The notes below the pieces were generated by a model. The model searched no databases. It saw only the letters and a program-made list of their open reading frames with translations, and was not told where the DNA came from. Position numbers and translations under genes: made by a program. From Rhodocyclaceae bacterium (lineage in GTDB: Bacteria > Pseudomonadota > Gammaproteobacteria > Burkholderiales > Rhodocyclaceae): a DNA stretch of 64,000 nt. The stretch lies in assembly GCA_028713915.1 (NCBI GenBank), contig JAQTNK010000015.1:24060-88059 (forward strand), written 5' to 3'. Shown here piece after piece: positions 31,595 to 42,023 of the stretch; position 1 is the stretch's first letter; every line of letters starts with the position of its first letter.

Positions 31595-31631
31595 ATGGAT
31601 TGTCACGATAGTAACGATAGCGGCTGACTAT
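31595..31631 (-). promoter_or_regulatory. OxyR binding site upstream of rubrerythrin
   Basis: Four tetramers spaced by exactly 7 bp read ATGG-N7-CGAT-N7-ATAG-N7-CTAT, matching 14 of 16 fixed positions of the OxyR consensus ATAG-N7-CTAT-N7-ATAG-N7-CTAT. The site overlaps the last codons of oxyR and directly abuts a minus-strand -10-like TAGATT (31589-31594), so it covers the -35 region of the rubrerythrin promoter, as for an activator. Confidence 0.7.
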
Positions 31632-32542
31632 CGTATGCGCACGGCGCTGGTGCCCGGCAGGCGGCAGTCGAGCAGGGCGCGGCGCAGCAGGTCGATGGCC
31701 TGATGGCGCGGGAAGCTGGCGCGCCAGACGAGGCCGACGCGGCGCGACGGCTGCGGCTCGGCGAACGGCCGCACGCGCAGCAGCGGATCGGTCTTCGGGA
31801 TGGCGTCGACCGCCGTCGCCGGCATGACGGTGATGCCGACGCCCGACGCCACCATGTGGCGGATGGTTTCCAGCGAACTGCCTTCGAGCACCTGCGGCCC
31901 GCCCTGGCCGGCCTGGGTGCACAGGTCGAGCACCTGGTCGCGGAAGCAGTTGCCGCGGCCCAGCATCAGCAGCGGTTCGCCGAGCAGTTCATCGGGCACG
32001 ACGTTCTTCTTCTTCGCCCAGGCATGGCCGACCGGCACCAGCACGCGAAACGCCTCGTCATAGACGGCCTGCGCCACCAGCCCGGGCTCGGCGACCGGCA
32101 GCGCCAGCACGGCGACGTCGAGGTCGCCGCGCTTGAGCGAGTCGAGCAGGCGGGTCGTGAAATTCTCCTCGATCATCAGGGGCATTTTCGGCGCGCGCTC
32201 CTTCACCAGCGGCACCAGCTTGGGCAGCAGGTAGGGACCGATGGTGTAGATGGCGCCGATGCGCAGCGGGCCGGCGAGCGGGTCGCCGGCGGCATCGGCG
32301 AGTTCCTTGACGAGGTTGGCCTCGGCCAGCACGCGCTCGGCCTGGGCGATGATCTGGTCGCCCACCGGCGTCGTGCGCACGTCGTTCTGGCCGCGCTCGA
32401 AGAGGATGGCGCCGAGTTCGTCTTCGAGCTTCTTCACCGCCACCGACAGCGTCGGCTGCGAGACGAAGCACTTCTCCGCGGCGCGGCCGAAATGGCGCTC
32501 GCGGGCGAGGGCGACGATGTATTTGAGCTCGGTCAGGGTCAC
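31628..32542 (-). CDS. oxyR: Peroxide sensor regulator OxyR
   Basis: This LysR-family regulator of 304 residues activates peroxide-defence genes when H2O2 forms a disulfide. The N-terminal helix-turn-helix is FGRAAEKCFVSQPTLSVAVKKLE. The two redox cysteines fall at positions 199 and 208 (GRGNCFRDQVLDLC), the same numbering and spacing as in E. coli OxyR. The start is a GTG at 32542, just after CATAAT, so the message may be leaderless. It is followed by the rubrerythrin-rubredoxin-dps-reductase genes. Confidence 0.95.
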   Translation of the reverse strand: MTLTELKYIVALARERHFGRAAEKCFVSQPTLSVAVKKLEDELGAILFERGQNDVRTTPVGDQIIAQAERVLAEANLVKELADAAGDPLAGPLRIGAIYTIGPYLLPKLVPLVKERAPKMPLMIEENFTTRLLDSLKRGDLDVAVLALPVAEPGLVAQAVYDEAFRVLVPVGHAWAKKKNVVPDELLGEPLLMLGRGNCFRDQVLDLCTQAGQGGPQVLEGSSLETIRHMVASGVGITVMPATAVDAIPKTDPLLRVRPFAEPQPSRRVGLVWRASFPRHQAIDLLRRALLDCRLPGTSAVRIR

Positions 32543-32578
32543 GGCGCTATTATGCCTGCATTGCCCGAGGCGTCTTCC

Positions 32579-34087
32579 ATGTCGCAACCGCCCCTGATCC
32601 GCGCCCTGCTCGACCCGGCCGTCAGCCCGCTGGCGGCGCGGCCGATCGAGTTGATGGAAACCCATGCGTCCTGGGTGCTGCTGGCGGGCGACCATGCCTA
32701 CAAGATCAAGAAGCCGATCACGCTGCCTTTCCTCGATTACGGCACGCTGGCGCTGCGCCGCGCCGCCTGCGAGGCCGAATTGCGCTTGAACCGCCGCTTC
32801 GCCCCCGAGCTCTACCTCGACGTCGTCGCCATCACGGGCACGCCCGCCGCGCCGCGCCTCGGCGGCGCCGGCGCCGCCATCGAGTATGCCGTCAAGATGG
32901 TGCGCTTCGCGGAGGCGACGCGCCTCGACCATCTTGCCGCCCGCGACGAGTTGCTGCCGGCGCACATGAGCCTGCTCGCCGCCGCGATCGCCGACGTCCA
33001 CGAGCGCGCCGCCGTCGCCCCGGCCGCCACGCGCTTCGGCACGCCCGAACAAGCGGCGGCGCCGGCGCTGGAGAATTTCGTCGAGCTCGCGCAACTGCTG
33101 CCGGCCGCCGCCGACCGCCTGCGCCTGGCGGCACTCGAGGAGTGGACGAAGCGCGAAGCCAAGCACCTCAAGACAACTTTCGCCGCGCGCAAGGAACACG
33201 GCCGCATACGCGAATGTCATGGCGACTTGCACCTGGGCAACCTGATCCTGCGCGACGGGCGCGTCGTCGCTTTCGACTGCATCGAGTTCAACGAGGATTT
33301 CCGCTGGATCGACGTCGCCTCCGAGCTCGCCTTCACGCTCGTCGACCTGCTCGACCACGGCAAGCCGGGACTCGCCTGCTGGCTGCTCGACGAATGGCTG
33401 ACGGCGAGCGGCGATTTCGACGCCTTGCGCGTGCTGCGCTTTTACGGCGCCTACCGCGCCCTGGTGCGCGCCAAGGTGACCGCCATCCGCGCCAGCCAGG
33501 AAGAGGCGGCGGCGGCCCGCGGCGATCAGGCGGCGGCGCGCGCATACCTGGACCTCGCCGAGCAATTGTGCCGGCCGCCGACGCCGACCCTGACCATCGC
33601 CCACGGCGTCTCCGGTTCGGGCAAGTCTTGCGCAGCGCAAGCCCTGCTGCTGGCGGAGCCGCGCTGCGCCACCGTGCGCCTGCGCTCGGACGTCGAACGC
33701 AAGCGCCTCTTCGGCCTCGGCGCACAAGACCGCAGCGCTTCGCCGCTTGATGGCGGCATCTACACGCCGCAGGCGCACGCGGCGACCTACCGGCGGCTGG
33801 AGGAGCTGGCGCAGCTGGCGCTGCACGAAGGCTGGTCGGTGATCGTCGACGCCGCCTTCCTCAAGCGCGCCGAGCGCGATGCTTTTCGCCGCCTGGCGGC
33901 GAACAACGACGTGCCGTTCGCCATCCTCGCCTGCGCCGCGCCCGTCGCTGAATTGCGCCGCCGCGTCGGCGCGCGCCGCGGCGATGCCTCCGAGGCGACG
34001 CTGGCCGTGCTGGAACGGCAGCTGGCCGGCATCGAGCCGCTCGCCGCGGACGAACGCGAATGCCTGGTTACGCCGCCAGGCGCTTGA
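32579..34087 (+). CDS. Phosphotransferase/P-loop kinase fusion protein
   Basis: The 502-residue cytosolic protein joins two domains. Residues about 1-320 form an aminoglycoside-phosphotransferase-like kinase fold (Brenner motif [10 protein letters not shown] and [18 protein letters not shown]). Residues about 335-500 form a P-loop kinase-like domain with Walker A GVSGSGKS. This two-domain family is widespread in proteobacteria and its substrate is unknown. An in-frame ATG at 32552 is possible, but a TATTAT -10-like box (32548-32553) overlaps it, so 32579 is preferred. Divergent from oxyR; the 3' end overlaps the next, convergent gene by 20 bp. Confidence 0.85.
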   Translation: MSQPPLIRALLDPAVSPLAARPIELMETHASWVLLAGDHAYKIKKPITLPFLDYGTLALRRAACEAELRLNRRFAPELYLDVVAITGTPAAPRLGGAGAAIEYAVKMVRFAEATRLDHLAARDELLPAHMSLLAAAIADVHERAAVAPAATRFGTPEQAAAPALENFVELAQLLPAAADRLRLAALEEWTKREAKHLKTTFAARKEHGRIRECHGDLHLGNLILRDGRVVAFDCIEFNEDFRWIDVASELAFTLVDLLDHGKPGLACWLLDEWLTASGDFDALRVLRFYGAYRALVRAKVTAIRASQEEAAAARGDQAAARAYLDLAEQLCRPPTPTLTIAHGVSGSGKSCAAQALLLAEPRCATVRLRSDVERKRLFGLGAQDRSASPLDGGIYTPQAHAATYRRLEELAQLALHEGWSVIVDAAFLKRAERDAFRRLAANNDVPFAILACAAPVAELRRRVGARRGDASEATLAVLERQLAGIEPLAADERECLVTPPGA

Positions 34088-34421
34088 GGTGGCTGCCGCA
34101 GCCGGCGCGGCAGTCCGAGGCGCCGAACCCCGGCACGACGAGTTCTCCCGCCGTCGCCTGATTCCAGCGGCATTCGCCGCGCCGCGTCCGCAGCACCGCG
34201 ACGACGCTGACGCCGGGCGCCGCCAGCAGGTAATCGATATGCCAGCGCAGCGTCTTGTCGCGGCGCAAGTGGCGCGCGATGCGCGCTTCGAGATGGCGCC
34301 TGGCCGAGCCGGTATAGGCGTAGCTGCCGGCCGGAAAGTCGAAGCAGCCGAGGCGGCCGACGGTCAGGCGCAGCGGCGCGGCGACGGCGATGCGCAGCTG
34401 GTAGCTGCAGGCGCCGCTCAT
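34068..34421 (-). CDS. DUF123 / GIY-YIG-like nuclease-family protein
   Basis: The 117-residue protein has the DUF123 features [31 protein letters not shown], and a conserved Cys/His set toward the end ([16 protein letters not shown]). The fold is related to GIY-YIG nucleases and is sometimes fused to endonuclease III. The activity is not established. Its ATG overlaps the stop of the upstream histidine kinase (ATGA), so it is translationally coupled to it, which is an unusual pairing. Confidence 0.8.
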   Translation of the reverse strand: MSGACSYQLRIAVAAPLRLTVGRLGCFDFPAGSYAYTGSARRHLEARIARHLRRDKTLRWHIDYLLAAPGVSVVAVLRTRRGECRWNQATAGELVVPGFGASDCRAGCGSHLKRLAA

Positions 34422-35782
34422 GCCGCGACGCGTCCCAGCCGCACCGTGAAGAAGAAGGTGCTGCCGCGGCCCGGCTCGCTTTCCAGCCAGAGGCGGCCGC
34501 CCATGAGGGCGACGAACTGGCGGCAGATGGCAAGGCCGAGTCCCGTGCCGCCGTACTTGCGGGTGAGGCTGCCGTCGGCCTGCGTGAAGGCTTCGAAGAT
34601 CGCCTGGCGCTGGTCGTCGGCAATGCCGATGCCGGTATCGGCGATGGCAAAGCGCAGCAGCACATGGTCCGGGTCGGCCGCCGGCGCTTCCGCTTCGGCA
34701 GTCACGCGCACGCTGCCATGCTCGGTGAACTTGATGGCATTGCCGACCAGCTTGGCCAGCACCTTGCGCAGCCGCGCCGCATCGCCGCTGAGGCCGGCCG
34801 CGCCGGCCGGGGCCGTCGGCGCCGTCAGCTGCAGGCCCTTCGCGCCGGCCGCCGCCGCCAGCGGCTTCAATGTCGCGGCCAGGAGTTCGTCGAGATCGAA
34901 GGGTGCGTCGTCGGGCGCCACCATGCCGGCTTCGATGCGGGAAAATTCGAGAATGTCGTTGATGATGTCCAGCAGGCCGGCGCCCGAGGCGCGCACGCTG
35001 GCGACGAATTCCCGCTGCTCGGCGTCGAGCGGCGTCAGCGCCAGCAATTCGGCCATGCCCAGCACGCCGTTCAGCGGCGTGCGCATCTCGTGGCTCATGT
35101 TGGCGATGAACGCGCTCTTGGCGCGGTTGGCGGCCTCGGCCTGGTCGCGCGCGCGTTCGAGGCGCCTGGCGAGGTCGTCCTTTTCCAGCTCCAGGGCGAG
35201 AGCTTCGGTGAGGGTTTCGTGCAGGTAGTCGGCGCTGCGCAGCGCGCCGCCGAGGAAGACCAGCGTCATCACACCGAACACCCAATCGACCGGCGCCGCC
35301 GCGCTGGCGAAAGTCAGCAGGGCGACGCCCAGCACCAGCGGCACGGCGTACACGCGAAAGGCGGCCTTCACCGCCGCCAGCACGGGCACCGCGCCGGCCA
35401 CCATGCCGGCCAGGGCGAGGCCGGTCAGGAAGCGGTAGGGCTCGCTGTTGCCCCACATGACGAGGCCGCCGCCAACGAGCCAGACGGCGCCCGCCAGCGC
35501 CGTGCTGCGCACGTACTGCCGGCACCAGAAAGCCGCTGCAGCCGCCGGCGGCTGCACCTGCGCATAACGCCGCGCCAGCAGATAGCGGGCGAAGGACAGG
35601 GCCAGCACGCACAGCCACCACAGCAGGATGACCAGCCCCGGACGGCTGATGTAGCCCAGATAGGCGAGCAGCGTCGACACCGCGATATTGACCGCCTGGC
35701 CGAGACCGACGTTGCGATACAGCAGCGCGGTCTGCCGGGCCTGGATTTCCGCATTGACAGGGCGCTGCGCCAGGTGCGTCAT
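34418..35782 (-). CDS. Membrane sensor histidine kinase
   Basis: The 454-residue kinase has an N-terminal half with about six hydrophobic helices (residues ~30-185), then a coiled-coil linker (~190-215). The catalytic core has H-box [19 protein letters not shown]-box [12 protein letters not shown], and G boxes ADTGIGI and [13 protein letters not shown]. No receiver domain follows. There is no periplasmic sensor, so it probably senses the membrane or quinone state; that is inference. It is divergent from a second kinase 73 bp away, and no dedicated response regulator gene is adjacent. Confidence 0.88.
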   Translation of the reverse strand: MTHLAQRPVNAEIQARQTALLYRNVGLGQAVNIAVSTLLAYLGYISRPGLVILLWWLCVLALSFARYLLARRYAQVQPPAAAAAFWCRQYVRSTALAGAVWLVGGGLVMWGNSEPYRFLTGLALAGMVAGAVPVLAAVKAAFRVYAVPLVLGVALLTFASAAAPVDWVFGVMTLVFLGGALRSADYLHETLTEALALELEKDDLARRLERARDQAEAANRAKSAFIANMSHEMRTPLNGVLGMAELLALTPLDAEQREFVASVRASGAGLLDIINDILEFSRIEAGMVAPDDAPFDLDELLAATLKPLAAAAGAKGLQLTAPTAPAGAAGLSGDAARLRKVLAKLVGNAIKFTEHGSVRVTAEAEAPAADPDHVLLRFAIADTGIGIADDQRQAIFEAFTQADGSLTRKYGGTGLGLAICRQFVALMGGRLWLESEPGRGSTFFFTVRLGRVAA

Positions 35783-35855
35783 GGCCGCATTCTAGCGCGC
35801 CGCCGTCGCCGCCCTGGACGGATCACCCGGCGCCTCGCTTCTCGCTATACTGGCG

Positions 35856-38003
35856 ATGCGACGAAGATACTTGAAATGGCTTTTCACTGGAAAAAGAAGG
35901 GCGATGCGTGTTCGTAGCCGGGAACAGCCCTGGGCGCCATGGAATGCTCGCCGACATCGCCATCGTCAACGACACCGGGACGATCCCGACTGGAGCCGCC
36001 GCTACGACCTGCTGTTCCTCTCCTGCCTGCATGCCGACTTCGACCGCGCGCGCCAGATCGCCGACTACTGGCGGCAGCGCGGCGCGCTGGACGAGCCCGC
36101 CTTCATGCCCGGCGCGCTGCTGCGCGACTTCAACGGCTACACGCTCGTGACGCGGCCGCGGCATGCCGCGCCGGAAGAGTTCGTCGCCGCGCACCAGCGC
36201 GCCGCCCATGCCGCGGCGTCCTGCCCTCCGCTAGCCGCTTCCAGCCGGCGGATCGCGCTCGAGCAGGTGCGGATGCTGTACCACCACATGTCGACCTCGA
36301 TCAAAGGCACCCTGTTCGGCGCCGTTCTGCTCGTGCTGATGATGTGGTCGGCGGTCCCGCACGGACTGCTGCTGGCGTGGCTCGCGGCGATGAGCGCCAA
36401 CCAGGGCTGGCGGCAGAAGCTGTATCGCGACTTTCGGCGCCAGGATATCGGCCTTGACGACCTGCACCACCGCACCGTCGTCTGGGCCATCGGCGCCGGC
36501 CTGTCGGGCGTGCTCTGGGCCGCGGCGAACATGCTGTTCTTCGTCGCCGATTCGCCGCTGCATCAGACCATGCTGTTTACCCTGACGTTCGCCATCGTCT
36601 CGGTGGCGGTGCCGCTGGTCGCCTCGCATCTGCCGTCGCTGCATCTCTTCGTCACGCCGGTGCTGCTGTCCTTCATCCTGCGCAACGCCTGGGAAGCGGA
36701 TGCGCCGCATCTGCTGCTGGCCTGCGTGGCGACCGCGGCGATGATCGGCATCCTCGCGGTCGGCCGCCGCTATCACGAACTGCTGACGGCGTCGCAGCGC
36801 GCGCGCTTCGAGAACGAGACGCTGGCGGTGCGCCTGGCGCAACAGAACACCGAACTCGAGGCGGCGCGCAACGTCGCCGAAAAGGCCAGCGTCGCCAAGT
36901 CGAAATTCCTCGCCGCGGCGAGCCACGACTTGCGCCAGCCGCTGCATGCCCTGATGCTTTTCGCCAACGCCCTGAACCACGAGCGCGACCCGGCCCAGGT
37001 CGCCAGTCTCGCCCAGCACATCGGCACCTCGGTATCGGCCCTGGAGATGCTGTTCAACTCGCTGCTCGACATCTCCAAGCTGGACGCCGGCGTCGTCCAG
37101 CACCGCGAAACGGACTTCCGCCTCGAGGAAATCCTCGAGCGCGTGCGCAACGATTTCGAGCCGGTGGCAGCCCTCAAGCGCTTGCGCCTGACCATCCGCG
37201 CGACGCCTGCCGTGCTGCGCACCGATGCGGTCCTGCTCGAACAGATGCTGCGCAACCTGATGACCAACGCCATGCGCTACACGGAAACCGGCGGCATCCT
37301 GCTGGCCTGCCGGCGCCGCGGCGGGCGCTGGCGCATCGAAGTGCGCGACAGCGGCATCGGCATCGCCGCCGACCACCACCAGAAAATCTTCGACGAGTTC
37401 TACCAGATCGGCAATCCCGAACGCGACCGGCAAAAAGGCCTGGGCCTCGGGCTGGCCATCGTGTCGCGCTTGTCGCGCCTGCTCGGCTGTCCGCTCGAAC
37501 TGGCGAGCCAGCCCGGCTGCGGCACCATGATCGCCGTCACCGTGCCGGAAGGGAAGATCGCCGGAGTGGCGCCGGCGGCACTGAAACTCGACATCTGCCA
37601 CCTCGACAGCCTGCGCGTCTTGATCGTCGACGACGAAGCCGAAGTGCGCGTCGCCATGGAAACCATCATGCGCAAATGGGGCTGCGATACGCTGGCCGCG
37701 GAATCGCTGGTCAAGGCCGTGGCGGCGATGCGCGACAGCCGCTGGGAGCCGGAACTGGCGATTTCCGATTACCGGCTCAAGGACGACGCCAGCGGCATCG
37801 ACGTGCTGGACTGGCTGCGCGAGCAGTACGGCGCGCAATTGCCCTGCCTGCTGATCACCGGCGATACCGAAGCCGACCGCCTCAAGGCCGTGCGCGAGAG
37901 CGGCTATGCGCTGCTGCACAAGCCGATTCCGCCGGCCAAGCTGCGCGCCGTCCTCGGCAGCCTGGTGGCGCGGCAGGCGCAGCCGGCGCCGGCGGAAAAA
38001 TGA
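35856..38003 (+). CDS. Hybrid histidine kinase with C-terminal receiver
   Basis: The core is clear from about residue 150. It has a membrane domain (~150-310), coiled coil, H-box FLAAASHDLRQPLHALML, N-box LMTNAMRYTETGG, G boxes DSGIGIA and GLGLGLAIV, and a receiver domain with DDE, Asp in ISDYRLKDD and Lys in LLHKPIPP. The first ~150 residues look less certain: an Arg/His-rich start is followed by a plausible folded segment (YDLLFLSCLHADFDRARQIADY). Starts at 35856 or 35904 are possible; the latter has AAGG just upstream. The N-terminal part may be a separate gene fused by frame continuity. Confidence 0.82.
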   Translation: MRRRYLKWLFTGKRRAMRVRSREQPWAPWNARRHRHRQRHRDDPDWSRRYDLLFLSCLHADFDRARQIADYWRQRGALDEPAFMPGALLRDFNGYTLVTRPRHAAPEEFVAAHQRAAHAAASCPPLAASSRRIALEQVRMLYHHMSTSIKGTLFGAVLLVLMMWSAVPHGLLLAWLAAMSANQGWRQKLYRDFRRQDIGLDDLHHRTVVWAIGAGLSGVLWAAANMLFFVADSPLHQTMLFTLTFAIVSVAVPLVASHLPSLHLFVTPVLLSFILRNAWEADAPHLLLACVATAAMIGILAVGRRYHELLTASQRARFENETLAVRLAQQNTELEAARNVAEKASVAKSKFLAAASHDLRQPLHALMLFANALNHERDPAQVASLAQHIGTSVSALEMLFNSLLDISKLDAGVVQHRETDFRLEEILERVRNDFEPVAALKRLRLTIRATPAVLRTDAVLLEQMLRNLMTNAMRYTETGGILLACRRRGGRWRIEVRDSGIGIAADHHQKIFDEFYQIGNPERDRQKGLGLGLAIVSRLSRLLGCPLELASQPGCGTMIAVTVPEGKIAGVAPAALKLDICHLDSLRVLIVDDEAEVRVAMETIMRKWGCDTLAAESLVKAVAAMRDSRWEPELAISDYRLKDDASGIDVLDWLREQYGAQLPCLLITGDTEADRLKAVRESGYALLHKPIPPAKLRAVLGSLVARQAQPAPAEK

Positions 38004-38132
38004 AACTGCACTGTTTTTGCGCAGCTGCATTGGCCTGACCGATCGCCGACGCCGCGCCGGCCGACATGACCCCGGAGGCGGCAAGCGACTGGTTTCGTCG
38101 TGACATCCACCTGAAGCGAGGGGGGACGTACC

Positions 38133-39125
38133 ATGACAGCAGAAGACAATGGCCTGATCGGCGATCCGTCGTTTCCGCTCGCCGTCAGGTTCCTCGAGCA
38201 GTGCGCCGACTACGCGCCGGCCGCGCAGCTGTGCCCCGATCTCGGCGGACCGCTTCCCGCTGCCGCGCCGACCGTCGCGCTCGGCAACGTGATCCTGCTG
38301 CACGGCGGGCTTTCCAACGGCCTCGCCGATTTCGCCGACAGCCTGATCGGCGGCCGCCAGTCGCTGCTGGCCGACGCGCCCAGACAGCGCTTCCAGGTCT
38401 ATCGCTACGAGCACGATACCTGGCTGCCGATCGAGCGAAACGTCGAGGAGATCGTCGCCCTCATCGAACGCCGCATCCGCGGCGCGCATTTGCTGTTCAT
38501 CGCCTTTTCGCGCGGCGGCGTCGTCGCCACGCACGCGGCGGCGCAACTCGGCAAGCGCGGCCGCGTCGTTCCCGACGCCGACGCCACGGCGATCGCCAAC
38601 GGCGCCGTCCGCGACATCCACGTCATGACCTTCGGCAGCCCACACACCGGCTTTGGCACGTCGGACGTCGTTTCCCGCCTGCCGCGGCTCGGCTATTGCC
38701 TGCAGTACCTGGTTTCGAAATCGCTCGCCGGCCTGCCGGCGCCGCTGCGGCGCGCCATCTTCATGCAAAGCCTGCACCGGCTGCGACGCCTGCCGCCGGG
38801 AATCGCCGAATTGTCGCCCGCCAACCGCGCCTTCGTCGAGTTCATCCGATCGCGCGAGGGTCAATGGATCGCGCGGCGCCTGCAGGCGTTCGGCGGCGTG
38901 CCGACGGCGCCGCAGTGGTGGCCGCAGGCGTTGCGCGCCTTGCTGGCGCATCCCGTGCCCGGCATCGGCGACGGCGCGGTCTCCCTCGCCTCGGCCACGG
39001 CCTACGGCGCGATGCGCCGCGAAATCGCCGGCTGCGCGCACAATGGCTACTTCCGCAACGCGGAAGTGCGCGGCGCCATCGCCGCGCAACTGCGCCGCCT
39101 CGGCGCGATGATGACATTTACATAA
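38133..39125 (+). CDS. Alpha/beta-hydrolase-like protein
   Basis: The 330-residue protein has no signal peptide and shows the core of a lipase-like alpha/beta hydrolase: the oxyanion region VILLHGGLSNGLADFADSL and a nucleophile elbow FIAFSRGGVVATH (usual form G-x-S-x-G, here F-S-R-G-G). A later VMTFGSPHTG segment is typical of triacylglycerol-lipase-type folds. A catalytic His candidate lies in CAHNGYF near the C-terminus. The substrate is unknown. It is the first of two plus-strand genes before the ATPase operon. Confidence 0.72.
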   Translation: MTAEDNGLIGDPSFPLAVRFLEQCADYAPAAQLCPDLGGPLPAAAPTVALGNVILLHGGLSNGLADFADSLIGGRQSLLADAPRQRFQVYRYEHDTWLPIERNVEEIVALIERRIRGAHLLFIAFSRGGVVATHAAAQLGKRGRVVPDADATAIANGAVRDIHVMTFGSPHTGFGTSDVVSRLPRLGYCLQYLVSKSLAGLPAPLRRAIFMQSLHRLRRLPPGIAELSPANRAFVEFIRSREGQWIARRLQAFGGVPTAPQWWPQALRALLAHPVPGIGDGAVSLASATAYGAMRREIAGCAHNGYFRNAEVRGAIAAQLRRLGAMMTFT

Positions 39126-39145
39126 CATGACGACGGGAGCCTGCC

Positions 39146-39706
39146 ATGCTTGAAATCTACGTCAGCACCGATGTCGAAACCGACGGCCCGGTCGCCGGAA
39201 AGCATTCCATGCTGAGCATCGGCTCGGCCGCCTATACGGCCGACAAGCAGCTGCTGGGCACATTTTCCGCCAACCTGGAGACGCTGCCGGGAGCGCAACC
39301 CGACGCCAAGACGGCCGCCTGGTGGGCGACGCAGCCGGCCGCCTGGGCCGCCTGCCGGCAGCAGCCCGAAGCGCCGGCGCTGGCCATGGCGCGCTATCTC
39401 GCGTGGCTCAAGTCGCTCGCCGGCAAACCGGTCTTCGTCGCCTATCCGAGCGCCTTCGACTTTCCTTTCGTCTATTGGTACCTGATGGAATTCACCGGCG
39501 AGAATCCGTTCGGATATTCGGCGATCGACATCAAGACCTACGCCATGGCGCTGTTGCGCAAGCCCTATCGCGCCTGCGGCAAGATGACTATGCCAAAAGC
39601 ATGGTTCGATCCGGCGCCACACACCCATGTCGCGCTCGACGACGCCATCGAGCAGGGCCGCCTGTTCTGCAACATGCTGGCCGCCAACCTGGCGGCCACC
39701 GATTGA
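39146..39706 (+). CDS. DEDD-type 3'-5' exonuclease-like protein
   Basis: The 186-residue protein shows an exonuclease motif I ([10 protein letters not shown] with Asp and Glu), a middle acidic region ([17 protein letters not shown]) and a motif III-like [11 protein letters not shown] with His and Asp. This is the DnaQ/RNase-T fold. The substrate (DNA or RNA) cannot be read from the sequence. It lies 20 bp after the hydrolase gene and is convergent with the ATPase operon, with only 8 bp between. Confidence 0.8.
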   Translation: MLEIYVSTDVETDGPVAGKHSMLSIGSAAYTADKQLLGTFSANLETLPGAQPDAKTAAWWATQPAAWAACRQQPEAPALAMARYLAWLKSLAGKPVFVAYPSAFDFPFVYWYLMEFTGENPFGYSAIDIKTYAMALLRKPYRACGKMTMPKAWFDPAPHTHVALDDAIEQGRLFCNMLAANLAATD

Positions 39707-39714
39707 CCGAAAGC

Positions 39715-40557
39715 TCACGCGCCGTCGGCCGACGCCTGCTCGCACGACAGCATGACTTCGATTTCCTCGACGATCTTTTCCTGGCGCAAGGCGTTGCGCT
39801 TGAGGGCGAGCGCGTCGAGGGTTTCGGCCAGGCGATCGATCGCGTATTCCATGTGCGCCAGGCGCTGGTGGTTCTCTACCGCCAGCGACTCGTAGATCAG
39901 CCCGTACAGCGCCGACAGCAGATACTGGTCGAGCAGCTGGGCGAAGAACTCGGACGGCGCCAGCTGGAGCTGCGGCGCCGTGGCGAAAGGCGCTGCCGGC
40001 GTCGCCGGCAATGGCAGCAACTGCTTGAGTCGCGGCTCGCCGGCGCCGTCGTGGGCCAGGCCGAAAAGCGCGACGTCGCCGGCGGCCAGGCGGCTCGCCT
40101 TGTGCAGGGCATCCATCATGCCGCCGAGCACCGCAGGCACGTCTTCGGTGACGCTGGGGCCGTCGAGCCGCGCAATGATATTGGCATGCTCGATCGCGCC
40201 CGGTGCCAGCTTGGCGGCGAGACGCTGGCCGACGACGACCAGCTCGGCTGGATGCGGCCCGGGCGGCAGCGCCTGCAGCGCCGCCAGCACGCGCTCGTTG
40301 AAGTTGCCGCAGAAGCCGCGCTCCGAGCCGATCAGCAGGATGATGACGCGCGGCGTACCGGCGCCTGCCGCGGCGGGGAAGAAATGCGCGAAATCGGCGG
40401 CGGCGGCTTCGATGTTGGCGAGCATGCGCCGCTGGTGGTCGATGAAGCGGGCGAGCTTTCGCGTCTCGACCAGCGACAGGCTCTTCATCGCCGTCATGAT
40501 GCCTTTGATCTCCTTGAGCCGTACGACGCGCTGGGAGATTTCGGCCAGGCCGCTCAT
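39715..40557 (-). CDS. atpG: Alternative F-type ATPase, gamma subunit
   Basis: The 280-residue central-stalk subunit has N- and C-terminal helices of the coiled coil ([43 protein letters not shown]) and the Rossmann-like middle ([21 protein letters not shown]). It is last in the atpDCQBEFAG order, the hallmark of N-type ATPases. Its start overlaps the end of atpA by 4 bp. Confidence 0.92.
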   Translation of the reverse strand: MSGLAEISQRVVRLKEIKGIMTAMKSLSLVETRKLARFIDHQRRMLANIEAAAADFAHFFPAAAGAGTPRVIILLIGSERGFCGNFNERVLAALQALPPGPHPAELVVVGQRLAAKLAPGAIEHANIIARLDGPSVTEDVPAVLGGMMDALHKASRLAAGDVALFGLAHDGAGEPRLKQLLPLPATPAAPFATAPQLQLAPSEFFAQLLDQYLLSALYGLIYESLAVENHQRLAHMEYAIDRLAETLDALALKRNALRQEKIVEEIEVMLSCEQASADGA

Positions 40558-42023
40558 CGCGCCTCAGCAAGCCATTGCCGCAGCTTCGCCAGCCAGTCGC
40601 CGCGGACGACGTCGAGCGCCAGGGGATCGCGCGCGAGGCCGGCCAGGATCGCCTGCAGCGCGCCGGGCACGGCGTTGGGCGCGCAGGCATCGAGCAGGCC
40701 TTCGTTGTAGGCGATCATCCAGGCCAGCTGGAAGGCCGGCGGCAGGGGACTCAGGCGCTCCTGCTTGAGGATTTCGCGCAGCAGGCGGCCGCGCCGGATC
40801 TTCGCCTCGGTGCCGGCTTCGAGCTTGGTGCCGAAGCGCGTGAACACTTCGAGTTCGAGGAATTGCAGGTAGTCGAGCTTCATGCGGCCCGCCTCTTCCT
40901 TGATGCGCGGGTGCTGGGCCTTGCCGCCGATGCGCGAGACCGACAGCGGCACGTCCACCGCCGGCAGGACGCCGGCGGCGAACAGGCGGCGATCGAGATA
41001 GATCTGGCCGTCGGTGATGGAAATCAGATTGGTCGGAATGTAGGAAGCGATCTCGCCTTCCTCGGTCTCGACGAGCGGCAGCGCCGTCAGGCTGCCGCCG
41101 CCGTGGGCGCTGCCCAGGCGCGTGGCGCGCTCGAGCAGGCGCGCGTGCAGGTAGAAAATGTCGCCGGGATAGGCTTCGCGCCCCGGCGGCCGGTGCATCA
41201 GCAGCGCCAGTTCGCGGTAGGCGCGGGCATGAGTGCTGAGGTCGTCATAGACGATCAGCGTGTCCTCGCCGCGCAGCATCCAGGCTTCGGCGACGGCGCA
41301 GCCGGCGAACGGCGCCAGGTATTTCATGCCCGGCGTCGCCGTGGCCTCGCCGACGACGACGGTCGTATAGGCCAGCGCGCCGCGCCGGCGCAGGGTTTCG
41401 ATCACCATCGCGGCTTCGGCGCGCTTCTGGCCGATCATGACATAGACGCACTTCACGCCTTGTCCCGCTTGCGCCACGATCGTGTCGATGGCCAGCGACG
41501 TCTTGCCGGTGCCGGAGTCGCCGATGATGAGCTGGCGCTGGCCGCGGCCGATGGGCAGCAGGGTGTCGAGCACCTTGGCGCCGGTGTACAGCGGCCGGCT
41601 GACGAAGTCGCGGGCGACGATCGGCGGCGACGCGCCTTCGAGAGCGCCGCTGCGCTTCAGCTCGGGCGGCGGCAGGCCGTCGAGCGGCTTGCCCAGCGGA
41701 TCGACGACGCGCCCGAGCAGGTCGTCGCCGACGCCGATCTCCAGGCGCTCGCCGGTATGGGACACCAGCGAGCCCGACACCACCTTGGCGGCGGGGTCGA
41801 GCAGGATGACGCCGAGGCGCTGCTTTTGCAATTCGAAGACGAGGCCGCGGCTGCCGTCCTCGAAGTCCACGATTTCCTCGGCGGCGGCCGAAGGCAGGCC
41901 CTGGACCCAGGCGATGCCGTCGCCGACGGCAACGACGCGGCCCTGCTCGCCCAGGCGCAGGCCGAAGCGGTAGCCCTCGACCCGTTGCGCGAGCCGCTCG
42001 AGCAAGCCGGCTTCAGGCGCCAT
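40554..42023 (-). CDS. atpA: Alternative F-type ATPase, alpha subunit
   Basis: The 489-residue non-catalytic subunit has an N-terminal beta-barrel, Walker [31 protein letters not shown], and the [13 protein letters not shown] region. The P-loop differs from the usual alpha-subunit GDRQTGKT. The N-terminal segment that in housekeeping enzymes contacts the delta subunit is shortened, consistent with the absence of a delta gene here. It overlaps atpF by 11 bp. Confidence 0.93.
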   Translation of the reverse strand: MAPEAGLLERLAQRVEGYRFGLRLGEQGRVVAVGDGIAWVQGLPSAAAEEIVDFEDGSRGLVFELQKQRLGVILLDPAAKVVSGSLVSHTGERLEIGVGDDLLGRVVDPLGKPLDGLPPPELKRSGALEGASPPIVARDFVSRPLYTGAKVLDTLLPIGRGQRQLIIGDSGTGKTSLAIDTIVAQAGQGVKCVYVMIGQKRAEAAMVIETLRRRGALAYTTVVVGEATATPGMKYLAPFAGCAVAEAWMLRGEDTLIVYDDLSTHARAYRELALLMHRPPGREAYPGDIFYLHARLLERATRLGSAHGGGSLTALPLVETEEGEIASYIPTNLISITDGQIYLDRRLFAAGVLPAVDVPLSVSRIGGKAQHPRIKEEAGRMKLDYLQFLELEVFTRFGTKLEAGTEAKIRRGRLLREILKQERLSPLPPAFQLAWMIAYNEGLLDACAPNAVPGALQAILAGLARDPLALDVVRGDWLAKLRQWLAEAR

